DNA of 64,000 nucleotides from Zoroaster sp. YZ-2022 (taxonomy: Eukaryota > Echinodermata > Asteroidea > Forcipulatida > Zoroasteridae), in the NCBI GenBank assembly GCA_029582265.1, contig CM055816.1, forward strand, positions 90,177,204 through 90,241,203, read 5' to 3'. The notes below the pieces were generated by a model. That model saw only the letters and a program-made list of their open reading frames with translations. It was not told the origin of the DNA and ran no database searches. The position numbers and the translations under genes are program-made. Positions within the stretch are counted from its first letter, which is position 1. Each line of letters starts with the position of its first letter. Shown here one piece after another: positions 37,203 through 47,489 of this stretch.

Positions 37203-38218
37203 TGAGTAATCATGGTATTAAAATGCCGGAAATCGTTGACTCCCTAGCAAAATCTCAACCGGTAGCAGCAATGTCTAACCGTGCTTGCAATACCTTTTTC
37301 GGTACAAATACAACACATAATGCGTACTGCTACAGTATTAGTACTATTAGCCCTTAGTATTTTTTCTGCAGAAAGCCATGCCTTAATTATTTACCCAACA
37401 TTATCAAACGTGTATAGACTATAAATATTAGCCTATGCTTGACTGCAAGAGGGCATTATTCCAAACCTTTTGGGGAAAAATAGAAGTACATGTAATCAGA
37501 CTGCTAAAGTAAAGAGTATAAAAGAAGCAGGCTTTTCATGGAAGCTTCCAAAAATATTACTATTTATTATTTACTATTAATTATACTAGGCCTACTGCTA
37601 AAATAGGGCGACACTTCATAGTGGAAAATTGTGGCTTTGTGGCTTTATTATTTTAGGCCAATAATCAGGATTAAACATTGTCCTGTGTGAACAACGTCCC
37701 CATCAATAGATCAAGGGGCATCTTCTTTCAGAAAAATAAAACTAATTTGGGATTTCAGTCACGTCGATAGCTGTGAGACTTGCCAATCCTGCCCTGTTTT
37801 CTGAGGTGAATTTTTTTTGGGTATAATATGGCAACAAATTGTTTTCATTGAAAACTTAGAAGATATTGTGGCGGGTTTCCCAGGCTCAACCTAAGTTCGA
37901 TAGGGTCAAGTCAGACACCATTTGTGGTGACAACAATTCCCCCAAACCAAGATTCTTCCCTAGACGAGATACCACTCAGAGAGATCTCTGGGCCAGGGGT
38001 ATGAGTCCGTTTTGATGGAAATCTACCACCAATTGTGATTGATTGTTAAGTCTATGCTAGCACACAGTTACTCAGAGAAACAAGGCACCTGAAAACAGAA
38101 TTGTCGGTACAACAATATAATTGTTTCAAATTATAATGAGCAACATTACTGTGATTGGGTTGGGATTGATTCTTTTATTTACACCTGGGTCCTCTTTCTT
38201 TTCAATCTCAATCTATAA

Positions 38219-38534
38219 TTAATAATAATAATGTGTGGACTTATATAGCGCACGTATATTATTACCCCTGCCCATAAGGCTCATACATCATTCCTGAAAC
38301 CATCTCAGCTCCCTGGGGAGTATACAGCTCAATTGCTGCCATTACAGCGCATATAGGGCTAATCAACCAACTCTGCCCTCACAGGTACCCATTTAACCCC
38401 TGGGTGGAGAGAAGCAATTATGGTTAAGTGTCTTGCTCAAGGACACAAGTGTCACGGCTGGGATTCGAACCCACATTCTGCTGCTAACACCAGAACTTGA
38501 GTCCGGTAAGCTAGACCGCTCGGCCACGACACTC
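38219..38534 (-). mobile_element. tRNA-headed SINE inside the HECT gene intron
   Basis: Read on the minus strand, it starts gtggccgagcggtctagctt (A box, Leu/Ser tRNA-like), has the B box gggttcgaatccc, then a conserved body with ccttgagcaagacacttaac, and ends in an (att)n tail. Nearly identical copies are at 43061-43413 and, degraded, at 51905-52206. The shared central body resembles the long-lived core domains of animal SINE superfamilies; the exact family was not determined. Confidence 0.85.
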
Positions 38535-38559
38535 CAGGTAAGATTACAATGAAAAGTAC

Positions 38560-38900
38560 GCAGCTCGCATCAGCATTACACCACTACGTCAGCAATGCCC
38601 ACTAGCATCAGCATTAAACAACAGCGTCAACAATGCACACGAGCATCAGCATTAAACAATAGCGTCAATAATGCACACTAGCATCAGCACTAAACAACAG
38701 CGTCAACAATGCACACTAGCATCAGCACTAAACGACAGCGTCAACAATGCACACTAGCATCAGCACTAAACGACAGCGTCAACAATGCACACTAGCATCA
38801 GCACTAAACGACAGCGTCAACAATGCACACTAGCATCAGCACTAAACGACAGCGTCAATAATGCACACTAGCATCAGCACTACACGAGAGCATTAGCCGT
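38560..38900. repeat. 38-bp minisatellite
   Basis: About nine head-to-tail units containing aatgcacactagcatcagca and then ctaaacgacagcgtcaac. The middle units are almost identical, while the outer ones diverge. The degenerate tail of the same motif continues to about 39080. Confidence 0.9.
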
Positions 38901-39099
38901 GTATACAGTTGGTATAGCTTTGTACTCATCAGTAATGCACGCCAGCGTTAGCTATGTACAGCTTCCAAAGCTTTGTACCAGCTACGCATCAGCTATGCAC
39001 GCTAGCATCTACAACGTACAGCTCATACAACTTATATCCACTTTGCAGCTAATGCACCGCGCGCTAGTCAGCGACGTACACGCAGAGCTAAGACAATAA

Positions 39100-40595
39100 A
39101 CTTACGTCTTTCTACGCTGGCAGCTACCGTTCTTTTTACTGGGCGCTATGGCATACCGTAGGCAACCACGCCCAGCGCAGCCCACATGCATGCCATCGCA
39201 TCGCTACGCGCCTGCCCAATCAGCGCGCGCAACACAAGGTCACCCACAATCTAAATATTAGACTGGTATAGTCTTTCACTTTCCGTTACAATATCAATTT
39301 ATAAATACCATAACAAAAACTGTTGATTGAAAACAGTCATGTAAACCTTGTTGGAAACGGGGGGCGGGGGGGGGGGGGGGGGGTTAAAGTACAACCCAAG
39401 GTGGTTGGCTGGTATAATAAACGATTTAATACGTTGATCAGTGATTGAGTTACAAATCATGCATTAACCCTTTGTATTTGACAGTCATTTTATTTTTGTA
39501 TTTCTGGTATATTAAATATTATTTAAAAATATTATTATAAAGAATATCATTAAAAAGCTGCTTACAGAGACTCTACTTGTTCAACAAGTTGATAAAAAGG
39601 GCATTGGGTATGTCCCTCGCCAAATTTCAAATCAATTCCAGTTTTTAAATTTAACAATCATTCATGTTACATTTGATGTTAAACACCCTCCTGTACTAAA
39701 ATTGGTGAAAAGGCCCTAATTAATCAAGCAAATAAATTTGTTTTGAATGTTTGGGGTGCAAAGCTGTCTAGCACTGGTTACTCTTTATCAATGTGTTGGA
39801 CCTACATGTATCAAGAAGCACTTGAAACATGTTCTAAACTGATACACAGCTTTATGAATGGCTTGGGAGTTTAATACAAAATCATAATAGTCTTTTACTT
39901 AATTTACTTTTGTAAATCGTTCATGGCTGGGGGATATTTCAATAAGTGATCACCCATGTTGCTCCATTCAATTCAATTCAAGTTTAAATTCAATAAGGTT
40001 TATTATTCAACACAAAATTTCACGACTGTAGTACAAATGTAGTTCAAATAATAGACATGTTTACAAAAAAAAACGACAATATTATGTAAAGTTAAAATTT
40101 AAAATAAAAAATGTTTATTGATAAATACACAACAAACAAACAAAATAAAGAGAAGAAAACAAAGAAGATTTATAGTTAAAAACTGAAAAAACTAGGTAGC
40201 ACAAAAAGCAAGTCGGTATTACGTTAAAAAAGTAAATAAGTAGCAGACAACTATTAAGACAAAATTGGTCCTAAAGCAACAATAATTTAGGAGACTAGCC
40301 AATAATTATTGTCACAATTGTATACATCAATCCTAATTGATTAAAAACGTCTCCAATTGTTATATGAATTACCATTGTTTACTCAATTCCTGACTATAAC
40401 GTTATGTTTATGTACATAAAACTATGTAAAAAAAAAACTATGACCTGCACCAGCAAAAACACCCCCAAAAGTTTTATTTTTACATTGTATTTACATTTTG
40501 CAAGTTACTAGTGTTTTTATTTTCAATGAGTAACTTCTCTCAATTCGTGTCAGAGTTAATCTTTAAAATTAAAATTAAATTTCTTATGTTTGCAG
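39100..40595. other. Intron of the HECT gene, otherwise empty
   Basis: AT-rich intron sequence with a GC-rich patch (39120-39240) that contains gcccaatcagcgcgcgc (a CCAAT-type motif), and a G tract at about 39359-39383. No exon is recognised. Confidence 0.4.
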
Positions 40596-42648
40596 ATTGA
40601 CAGTAAAACAATCGTTGACATCGACAAAGAGCTGTCACAGTTGGCAGAGGTCATGAAGATTGGTGACAGAATTGCTCTTAAGAGATTCTGCAGTGATGCA
40701 CATGCCAAATCAACAGTTTGCAAACCACAAAGTCAGGTTGGTGCAGCCATGAGAACGAGAAGACAAAGCCTAATTGAGCGACTTAGAAAAGATGTTGGTC
40801 TGGTGGAAGATGGGGACAGCCTTTCAGCAAGTACATCCCGACAGAATGGTTTAGGCAACACCAATGCTTCAAAGAATAATCGCCGTATCCAGGTTGGGTG
40901 GATTCATAACGACCGACAGGTCCGGGATCCTAAAGGTGGGGGAGTGAGGAAACTGGTGGTGGACAAGGATGCAACTAGGGACGTCTTGCTTGAAGTAAGC
41001 AAAGATTTGTTCTTCCGAGATGGAACTTCAAAAAAGGGCTTGAAAATTGATGACTGTGAAGCTTATCTGCGGGATTTCAGTAATAGCCCCTTGGAAGGAG
41101 ATGTTAATGTTGGAATGCAATACAAGCAAGAGAAACCTAATGGCATATTGCGGTTTTATCTTAACACCAAATCTGTACGTGATGTGTGTGGGAATGTGCC
41201 TGAGAAGGAGGATGAACTGGAAAAAAAAACACCAAGAAAGCTAAATTTACCTTATCTTCCAGAGAGGAAGTTGATGAAGATTTTGATTTTCTGGTAGCTC
41301 TCCCTTCGACTGACAAGTTCCAACCTCAGGAGATTGAAGTACAAGAGGCAGCTCAAAAAGATACTGGACTAGTCAATGTTATTTGCTACGTGGAAGATAT
41401 TAATAGGGAATCCCTTGGAGCGGTTGAACGTAATTTAATTGATGGTGAAACCACAGAGACCCAGCTAGCCTTCGAATACAAGTTACCAAGTCGGTCACCA
41501 ACTCCCACCTTATCTATGTCACAAACTTTGCCAACTTTGTCTCCATCTCCAACACCTTGTTCACCATCTCCACCACCACGTTCACCAACTCCGCCACCAC
41601 GGTCGCCACCTCAGTCTCCATATTCGCTGCCTCAATCACCAACTCCACCAGCATTTCAGAGTATAATAAGGGTACATCGGGCAAAAATCCTTTCTGAAAT
41701 GGTGAATGCATTTATAAACCCAGAGATCATGCACACACCCCTGTTATTTGAGTTTATAGACGAAGCCAGAGCTGACGTACAAGGAGTCTCACGAGAAGCT
41801 TACACTGCCTTTTGGAGTGAATTCTATCTCACCAGTACATCTGGTGAGACTGAGAGGGTACCATCCATCTTCCCAAAGTTTGGGTTTGAGCAGTGGGCCG
41901 CTGTTGGTCGCATCTTATCAAAAGGGTTTCAAGACCACCGGTTATTCCCAACCCATCTGTCACCAGCATTCATTTCAGCTCTTGTCCATGGGGAGCATGC
42001 AGTTCCTCCCCACATGCTTATGGAGGCCTACAAGGCCTATGTGTCCCCACTTGATGGGGAAATTATCTGTAAAGCGATCAGAGGAGAGATGGACGATGAT
42101 GATCGAGATGATCTGTTGGACATCCTGGCAAGAGCAGACTGTCATTCTATTCCATCAGGAGATAAGATGCGAGAAACCATACTAAAAGCGGCCCACAAGG
42201 AGCTGGTGCAGACTCCAAAATATGCACTTGATGCAATGGCAGTTACAGCCCAAGAATCCCTACAATTGTTGCTCCCAAATATTGAATCAATCAGAGTGTT
42301 GTACGTAGAGGAAAATCCAGCGCCCAGGAAAGTTATCAGACTAATCAATGCTACACCTACAAGCAGGGGGAGGTACAAGCCATTGGGTTCCTGAAACAAT
42401 ACATTCGTGGGCTTGACCTGCCCACATTGAGGAAATTTCGAAGGCATTGCACAGGGTCTGAAACATTATGCTTCAATTCATTTGATGTGGTGTTCAACCA
42501 AAAGAAAAGGGGGGCAGATAGATATCCTATTGCCCACACATGTGGCCCCACTCTCGAATTACCCGACACATATGCATCATACAATGAACTTCGCTGTGAG
42601 CTGTCTAACATCTTGGATTCTGGCTATCTGAGAATGGACATTGCATAG
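40596..42648 (+). pseudogene. Transposon-encoded HECT-like (G2E3-like) protein, frameshifted
   Basis: Terminal exon (acceptor tttgcag) encoding about 680 residues. In order it has the end of the SAM-like module (GDRIALKRFC), a basic linker, a block QVGWIHNDRQVRDPKGGGVR through FYLNTKS, a Pro/Ser-rich linker (about 41480-41660), and a HECT-like domain (FGFEQWAAVGRILSKGF to LSNILDSGYLRMDIA, stop at 42646-42648). The HECT C-lobe keeps CTGSETL and a Cys in IAHTCGPTLELP, at the position of the catalytic thioester Cys. HECT E3s transfer ubiquitin through that Cys. Two frameshifts break the ORF: at an A9 run (41221-41229) and at a G5 run near 42365-42370. Both are homopolymers, so assembly error is possible. 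The same architecture is often annotated as a G2/M-phase E3 ligase-like protein in fish and invertebrates. Confidence 0.75.
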
Positions 42649-43060
42649 ACAAAAGGATATGCTGTAGGTCGAGTTGTGTATTGTCAGTTGAGCAAAGATT
42701 AAAGTGCAAGCCCAAAAATGAAATCACTCTACATGTTTGTACATGTATACATTGTAGACCATTGGGGGACAAGCTCTGAGTTGCTGCTTTTGCAATGCAG
42801 TGCCACTTTAACTGAAAATGAACGTTTTTAAAGCACTTATATGGGCCAGCTAAAAGATACCCAACACTCAAAAAGATTAATGTTGGTTGTACCAATTTTG
42901 TTAACAGTGCACCATGATTGTAGTACCATACATGGTGAATGACATAGTTTGCATTGAGATTCAAATAATAGTTCTATAAATTAAGGGTAGTAGCACATTA
43001 ATTTACATACCTCCCCAATAATAAAATACTTCTCTCATGTCTGTTTCCCTAAATCCTCTT

Positions 43061-43413
43061 TCGTGGCCGAGCGGCCTAGCTTACCGGACTCAAGTTCTGG
43101 TGTTAGCAGCAGAATGTGGGTTCGAATCCCGGCCGTGACACTTGTGTCCTTGAGCAAGACACTTAACCATAACTGCTTCTCTCCACCCAGGGGTTAAAAT
43201 GGGTACCTGTGAGGGCAGAGTTGGTTGATTAGCCCTATATGCGCTGTAATGGCAGCAATTGAGCTGTATACTCCCCAGGGAGCTGAGATGGTTTCAGGAA
43301 TGATTTATGAGCCTTATGAGCCTAATGAGCAGGGGTAATAATATGCGCCTTGAGCACCACTCAGTTGGTGGATACGTGCGCTATATAAGTCCACACATTA
43401 TTATTATTATTAC
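43061..43413 (+). mobile_element. tRNA-headed SINE (plus orientation)
   Basis: Same family as 38219-38534 in the opposite orientation: tcgtggccgagcgg head, gggttcgaatcccgg B box, the gagcaagacacttaac body and an (att)n tail. It carries an extra ~30 bp (gagcaccactcagttggt) before the tail that the first copy lacks, so it represents a longer subfamily or the first copy has a deletion. Confidence 0.85.
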
Positions 43414-43639
43414 ATGTATGTTTCCCAACAAGTATTTCATTTTAGTTAGCCTAAGGTCGCTATTATTTAAATCATTGTTTTATGGTCTGGGACGTCTGCC
43501 ATGTCCAGCTGATTACAAACTTAAAGGTAGTTGTAAATTGTATTGCACCCTCCAAACACACTTTAACCTCTAAATTGTATTTAATTTATAAAGTATTAAA
43601 ACTTTTGCAATCCTTGAATTAGCATTCCATGTGTTTCTT

Positions 43640-44925
43640 CACAGTTAATTATATTGATTCACGTCATTGATTTTACAAAATGTTACTTGTTGCCTGGCAG
43701 GTTTAGTGTTATGATAGTTTTTTGTTTACCTTCCTGCATAATGAGAGTTATATGCAATATTTGTAATTAGCATAATGAAACAAATGATAAAGAATTTCGC
43801 TGACATTGATTAAATTTGACTTTATTTTACACAAGTTTTGTTTGGTTAATTCATGAGAGTTTTAAATAATATTTATAGCAGTTGCTTAATACCTCTGTTG
43901 TTATCGATTTTTTTGTATGACATGATGTAAAAAAAAAAAAAGCCGGAGAATTTAGGTGAATTTTTTTTTTGGACTAAGTATTATTTTATCTCAATCATTG
44001 GTTTTGTTGCCCCAAAGGAACGTTTGTTCATGCAGATCTTGTTTAATGGTTATATATGTATAATGCTTCAATTAGTATATATGTATATTGATCATTCACC
44101 TTGATCACACTGCAGCTATCTTAGTCATGATTCCTGTATATCCAATTGAAATTATAGTACTAATTCTCATCAGATTTTTAAAAATATGTTTTTTATCCTT
44201 GTATTATTTTTAAATGTGCTTCTTCCAAGTTAATTATATTGATTCACATCAGTGATTTCACAAAATGTTACTTGTTGCCTGGCAGGTTTAGTGTTATGAG
44301 AGTTTTGTTTACCATCCTGCATAATGAGAGCTATATGCAATATTTGTGATTAGCATAATGAAACAAATGATAAAGAATCTTATTTTGGTTTTATCCTACA
44401 CCAATGTCTGATAAGCACTGTGTCCTCAGTGCTTTCCAAGTCCTGCGGAAAAAATCCACAGGCAAAACTCAAGACTCCCGCATTCTAGAGCAGATAGTCT
44501 ATCTTAGCCACTAGACCACCGATCGTGCCAGGTGAAAAGAGACTAGTTCGAATCCCGTAAAACCAAAACAATATTCTTTATCTCTGATTAAATTTAGTTG
44601 TAGGGATTTAATTTTATGAGAGTTTTATATAGTATTTACGTCGACTACGTAATACCTCTATTGTTATCCTATTTTGTAATCTACATAAATAAAAACAAAT
44701 GACAGATAATTTGGTTGAACTGTTTTTTGAGTAAATGTTACTTTATTTCACACAATGGTTTGATTGCCACCAATAAGAAACATTTTAATTTGTTTGCACA
44801 TATCTTATTGAATGGTCAACTATTGCTTCAGTTAGTATGATTATATTTATATTGATCATTTACCTTGATCACACTGCAGCTATCTTAGTCATATTCTCTG
44901 TATATCCAATTGACATGATAATACA
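43640..44925. repeat. Tandem duplication inside the transposon
   Basis: Block 1 (about 43640-44170) and block 2 (about 44225-44925) share tgttacttgttgcctggcag, cataatgaaacaaatgataa and ttgatcacactgcagctatc. Block 2 is longer because of an insertion at 44376-44578. Confidence 0.8.
44376..44578. mobile_element. Short element with ~20-bp inverted ends and tRNA-like boxes
   Basis: The ends aagaatcttattttggtttta and (complement of the right end) aagaatattgttttggtttta form imperfect terminal repeats. On the minus strand the interior contains ggtggtctagtggctaagat, an A-box-like segment. It interrupts block 2 of the local tandem duplication and is absent from block 1. Confidence 0.55.
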
Positions 44926-44986
44926 TCACATAAAAAGGGGCCAGACTATTTTGCTCTCCAGCCTCGGTTTCCTTGCACTGGTTTGA

Positions 44987-45271
44987 ATGGAAGAAGCAGG
45001 ATGGCTGCATCACGATAAAGTTCTATTGTGCCACCCTTTCACTCATTCACTCAGTTGTATTCTGATTGGGGTAATCTCCTTGATAATTTTAATTAGTAAA
45101 CACTGCAACAAACAACGGTTGGTTACCATCAAAGCTTTAGTAACCACCCAATTACGACAGGAAAAGAATTTACCAAGCAAAGTGGCCCCAGTATCCAGCA
45201 TCCTAAGAAACTCTATTGAATACATCGTCTTGGATAAGAACCTGATTTATTTTGGTCATTTACAAAAATAA
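44987..45271 (+). other. Short unrecognised ORF inside the transposon
   Basis: 94 codons with one hydrophobic segment (ILIGVISLIILIS). There is no homology I can name and no splice context. It lies between the two transposon genes and is probably fortuitous. Confidence 0.15.
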
Positions 45272-45540
45272 AGTCACTGGAAAAACAAAACATATAAAGT
45301 TTGACCATTTGTTGTCCTTACACCAAAGCAATTTAAATGCACAAAACTTCAATTTCAATAAATGTATTTGATTAAAAAAAAATTCTCCATGTGTAAAATG
45401 CCCTGTATGCCCCCATCGAACTGTGAATTAAACTGAAACTATCTAAAATGTACAAAGCCCTCTAGTGGTACTTACAAACAAATAATTTGGAAACGAACTT
45501 TCTTGAAAATTGGCAGAGTTAAAGGGGAACTATGCACCCC

Positions 45541-45572
45541 ACAATATACCGTATCGCGATACGGTATATTGT
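45541..45572. repeat. Perfect 32-bp palindrome
   Basis: ACAATATACCGTATCG followed immediately by its exact reverse complement, with no spacer. It lies at the left edge of a MITE. Confidence 0.95.
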
Positions 45573-45740
45573 TTGTTTTACTGTAAAATTTACAGTAAGT
45601 TACTGGCTACCAGCTGCCAGTAACTTACTGTAATCTTTACAGTAATTTATTTACAGTTATTAATGTAAAATTTTACAGTAAGTTACTGGCAGCTGAGTTG
45701 CCAGTAATACTGTAATTTTTACAGGCAATTTTTTACAGTG
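45573..45740. mobile_element. Small palindrome-rich MITE interrupting the transposase 3' region
   Basis: The right end (read on the minus strand) is cactgtaaaaaattgcctgt and the left end is tactgtaaaatttacagtaa. The interior contains repeated fold-back blocks (ttactggc...gccagtaa, twice). It starts one base after the codons for NQRIEAC of the transposase and supplies the stop codon there. No clear target duplication was identified. Confidence 0.6.
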
Positions 45741-45812
45741 CAGGCTTCAATGCGCTGATTAGCAATGCTCTGTCCGACCATGAAGCTTTTCTCGTCTGCA
45801 AAGGAATCATTG
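45719..45812 (-). pseudogene. Transposase second exon, cut short by a MITE
   Basis: After an acceptor ...gacag, the phase-2 frame gives NDSFADEKSFMVGQSIANQR followed by I-E. The NQRIE motif holds the third catalytic residue of integrase-type transposases. Four codons later the sequence passes into the MITE and hits TAA (45721-45719). The C-terminal region after NQRIE is therefore lost or displaced in this copy. An alternative acceptor eight bases upstream (cag before 45820) would give the wrong phase. Confidence 0.6.
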
Positions 45813-45879
45813 CTGTCCGCCTGATTGAAAAAACGATAGTAAATGGCTTAATTAGTACACCGGCCTCATTATGGAGAGG

Positions 45880-46550
45880 AAAATGGCTCGGGGGTGGGGG
45901 GGGGGGATTGGGTTAGGTGGGTCATAAAGGACTCTTAAAGGGCCTATGAATTAAGATCTTTTAAGACTTGAAAACATTGTTAACAACTTTGTATTCATGC
46001 TGACAAAAGAAATTCACATTTTAATTGCCCAATTTTGAGTGTTTTGGCAATTTTTCTGCATTTATTATTTTTATGCGAAGTGAAATTTGCATATTCATGA
46101 GCAAATATGTGATGTCATTCCAGGCAAAGATGCAACATCATGGTTGGTTAGTGCACAAAAAGTTATTGATGTTTCTCCTTTCTTCAAATGTCAGCTCCAT
46201 TAATAGTTGGGTGTTGTATTATTAATGAGTGTTTGGACACATCAGTACATATTTTGAGGTGACCATTGTTTTCTTTGGCAAACTTCGGGGATCTTGATTT
46301 TGTACATTTTCAGTGCTGCTGTGAGACTATGTTCCTGTTATGAGTTCACACAACAACGCCCTCGTGTGTCCAGTTTAAGATTGACAGTTTTTGAAAATTT
46401 AAATAAGACATTAAATCTTAACTTTAGTTCAAAAATAGATTTCCCATTTTGTTTAAACTGTCCTTAAGCATGGATATTTGATATAAAATATATTTTAAAA
46501 AATGCACTTCTTAGGCCTTTTAAGTTGGTATGCCGAACTGAATAGTGGCT
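45880..46550. other. Transposase intron, otherwise empty
   Basis: It contains a G tract (45893-45907) and a segment at 46288-46320 (cttgattttgtacattttcagtgctgct) that recurs just before the second assembly gap (50008-50036). No exon is seen. Confidence 0.4.
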
Positions 46551-46556
46551 ACATAC

Positions 46557-47182
46557 CTTAAGAAGGTTTGCATGGCTTTTAAGACGACGTTTTCCGTGCC
46601 CCTATCTGCGCGCATTCGCCGTGGGCAACCACCGAATTCCACTACGGCGTTTATCATGTATCCTGCGATGACTTTGGAGTCACTGCTGGTAGTATCGGCT
46701 TCTAACCAAATTATCTGCCTCGAAAATCCATCTATGCAGCCATAAACACATATGCCATATGGTTTCAATTTATCGTATGAATCTACATGCCAGATATAGT
46801 TGGGCCCAACTCCTCTGCATTTCCGACGCCTCAGACGCCTGCGTTTACGTTGTGCAACACCTGCAGGATCGAGTATTTGAAGTAAAAGTCGCACTGCGTC
46901 CTGGGAAACAGTTCGACCATTTTGTATGCACTTAAAATGCATCCATCTGTAGCCATGCATCTGTCCTGACTTGTCTAATTGATCCTGAATGAATCTAATT
47001 ACGTCATCGATGTTGCTGATGTGTTTCCTGCGGTAGAGATGACTATCTTTTAATATTCTTTTGACATGCCGCAAGCTCAGTGTCGTGTCGTGCTTTGTGG
47101 CTAAAACACACAGTATTTCTCTATGACCAAGTCGGCATTTGAAATACATCTCCACCAAGCGGTCTCGATTCATTATGTAGCC
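46557..47182 (-). CDS. Transposon DDE (integrase-type) transposase, main exon
   Basis: The acceptor tttgcag precedes 47182, and the donor GTATGT follows 46557. About 208 residues carry an HTH-like start (GHREILCVLATKHD to RHVKRILKDSHL), a second helical module (DKSGQMHGYRWMHFKCIQNG, VSQDAVRLLLQILDP), a basic stretch (QRKRRRLRRRKCRG) and the integrase core. Catalytic Asp 1 is in YIWHVDSYDKLKPYG and Asp 2 is in RRMRADRGTEN. The third acidic residue is on the next exon. The first ATG is at 47173-47171; the exon may also be entered from upstream. DDE integrase-fold transposases cut and join DNA in the nucleus. Closely similar proteins occur in fish and marine invertebrates. Confidence 0.8.
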
Positions 47183-47196
47183 CTGCAAAGATGTAC

Positions 47197-47352
47197 GGGT
47201 TATATAAGGCGTACGGGTTACATAAGGCGTACGTACGGGTTAGTAAGGCGTACGTACGGGTTAGTAAGGCGTACGTACGGGTTACATAAGGCGTACATAC
47301 GCGTTAGTAAGGCGTACGTACGGGTTAGTAAGGCGTACGTACGGGTTGAGAA
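47197..47352. repeat. Right terminal array of the 21-bp unit (~7 copies)
   Basis: Reverse-complement orientation of the left array (gtacgggttagtaaggcgta). It is much shorter than the left array, as expected if the arrays grow and shrink independently. It directly abuts the acceptor of the transposase exon. Confidence 0.95.
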
Positions 47353-47489
47353 AACTGAAAATAAAATTCACCATGTCCCTTAAACAGCTTCGTAGTTAGG
47401 TAAAACTTGTAGCTTTGCATGGTGAGGATGATAAGTAAGAATAATTGCGGTGACACCATGTGGAATCTCAATTGAGTAGTAATTAGTTC

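Larger units (their letters stand above)
36267..47392. mobile_element. ~11.1-kb DNA transposon with HECT-like and DDE transposase genes
   Basis: The outer ends are inverted copies: left CAAAGCTGTATAAGGAACAT, right (complement) CGAAGCTGTTTAAGGGACAT, both followed by ggtgaattttattttca and then by arrays of a 21-bp unit in opposite orientation. A TA dinucleotide lies immediately outside both ends (36265-36266, 47393-47394) and is a candidate target duplication, though two bases prove little. Inside are a plus-strand HECT-like gene and a minus-strand integrase-type transposase, convergent, each starting just inside an array. SINEs, a MITE and minisatellites are secondary insertions or expansions. 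The transposase resembles eukaryotic integrase-like (IS3EU/Ginger-type) DDE enzymes; the superfamily is not settled by inspection. Frameshifts and the MITE suggest this copy is inactive. Confidence 0.8.

Noticed and set aside
41514..41711. Minus-strand ORF opposite the Pro/Ser-rich linker
   Set aside because: It is a shadow of the low-complexity plus-strand coding sequence.
43061..43140. tRNA-Leu/Ser gene (A and B boxes present)
   Set aside because: The boxes belong to the head of a SINE with a conserved body and (att)n tail. No acceptor stem closes, and copies occur at other sites.
44440..44560. tRNA gene with a gttcgaatccc box
   Set aside because: The cloverleaf does not fold convincingly and the segment lies inside an insertion with inverted ends.
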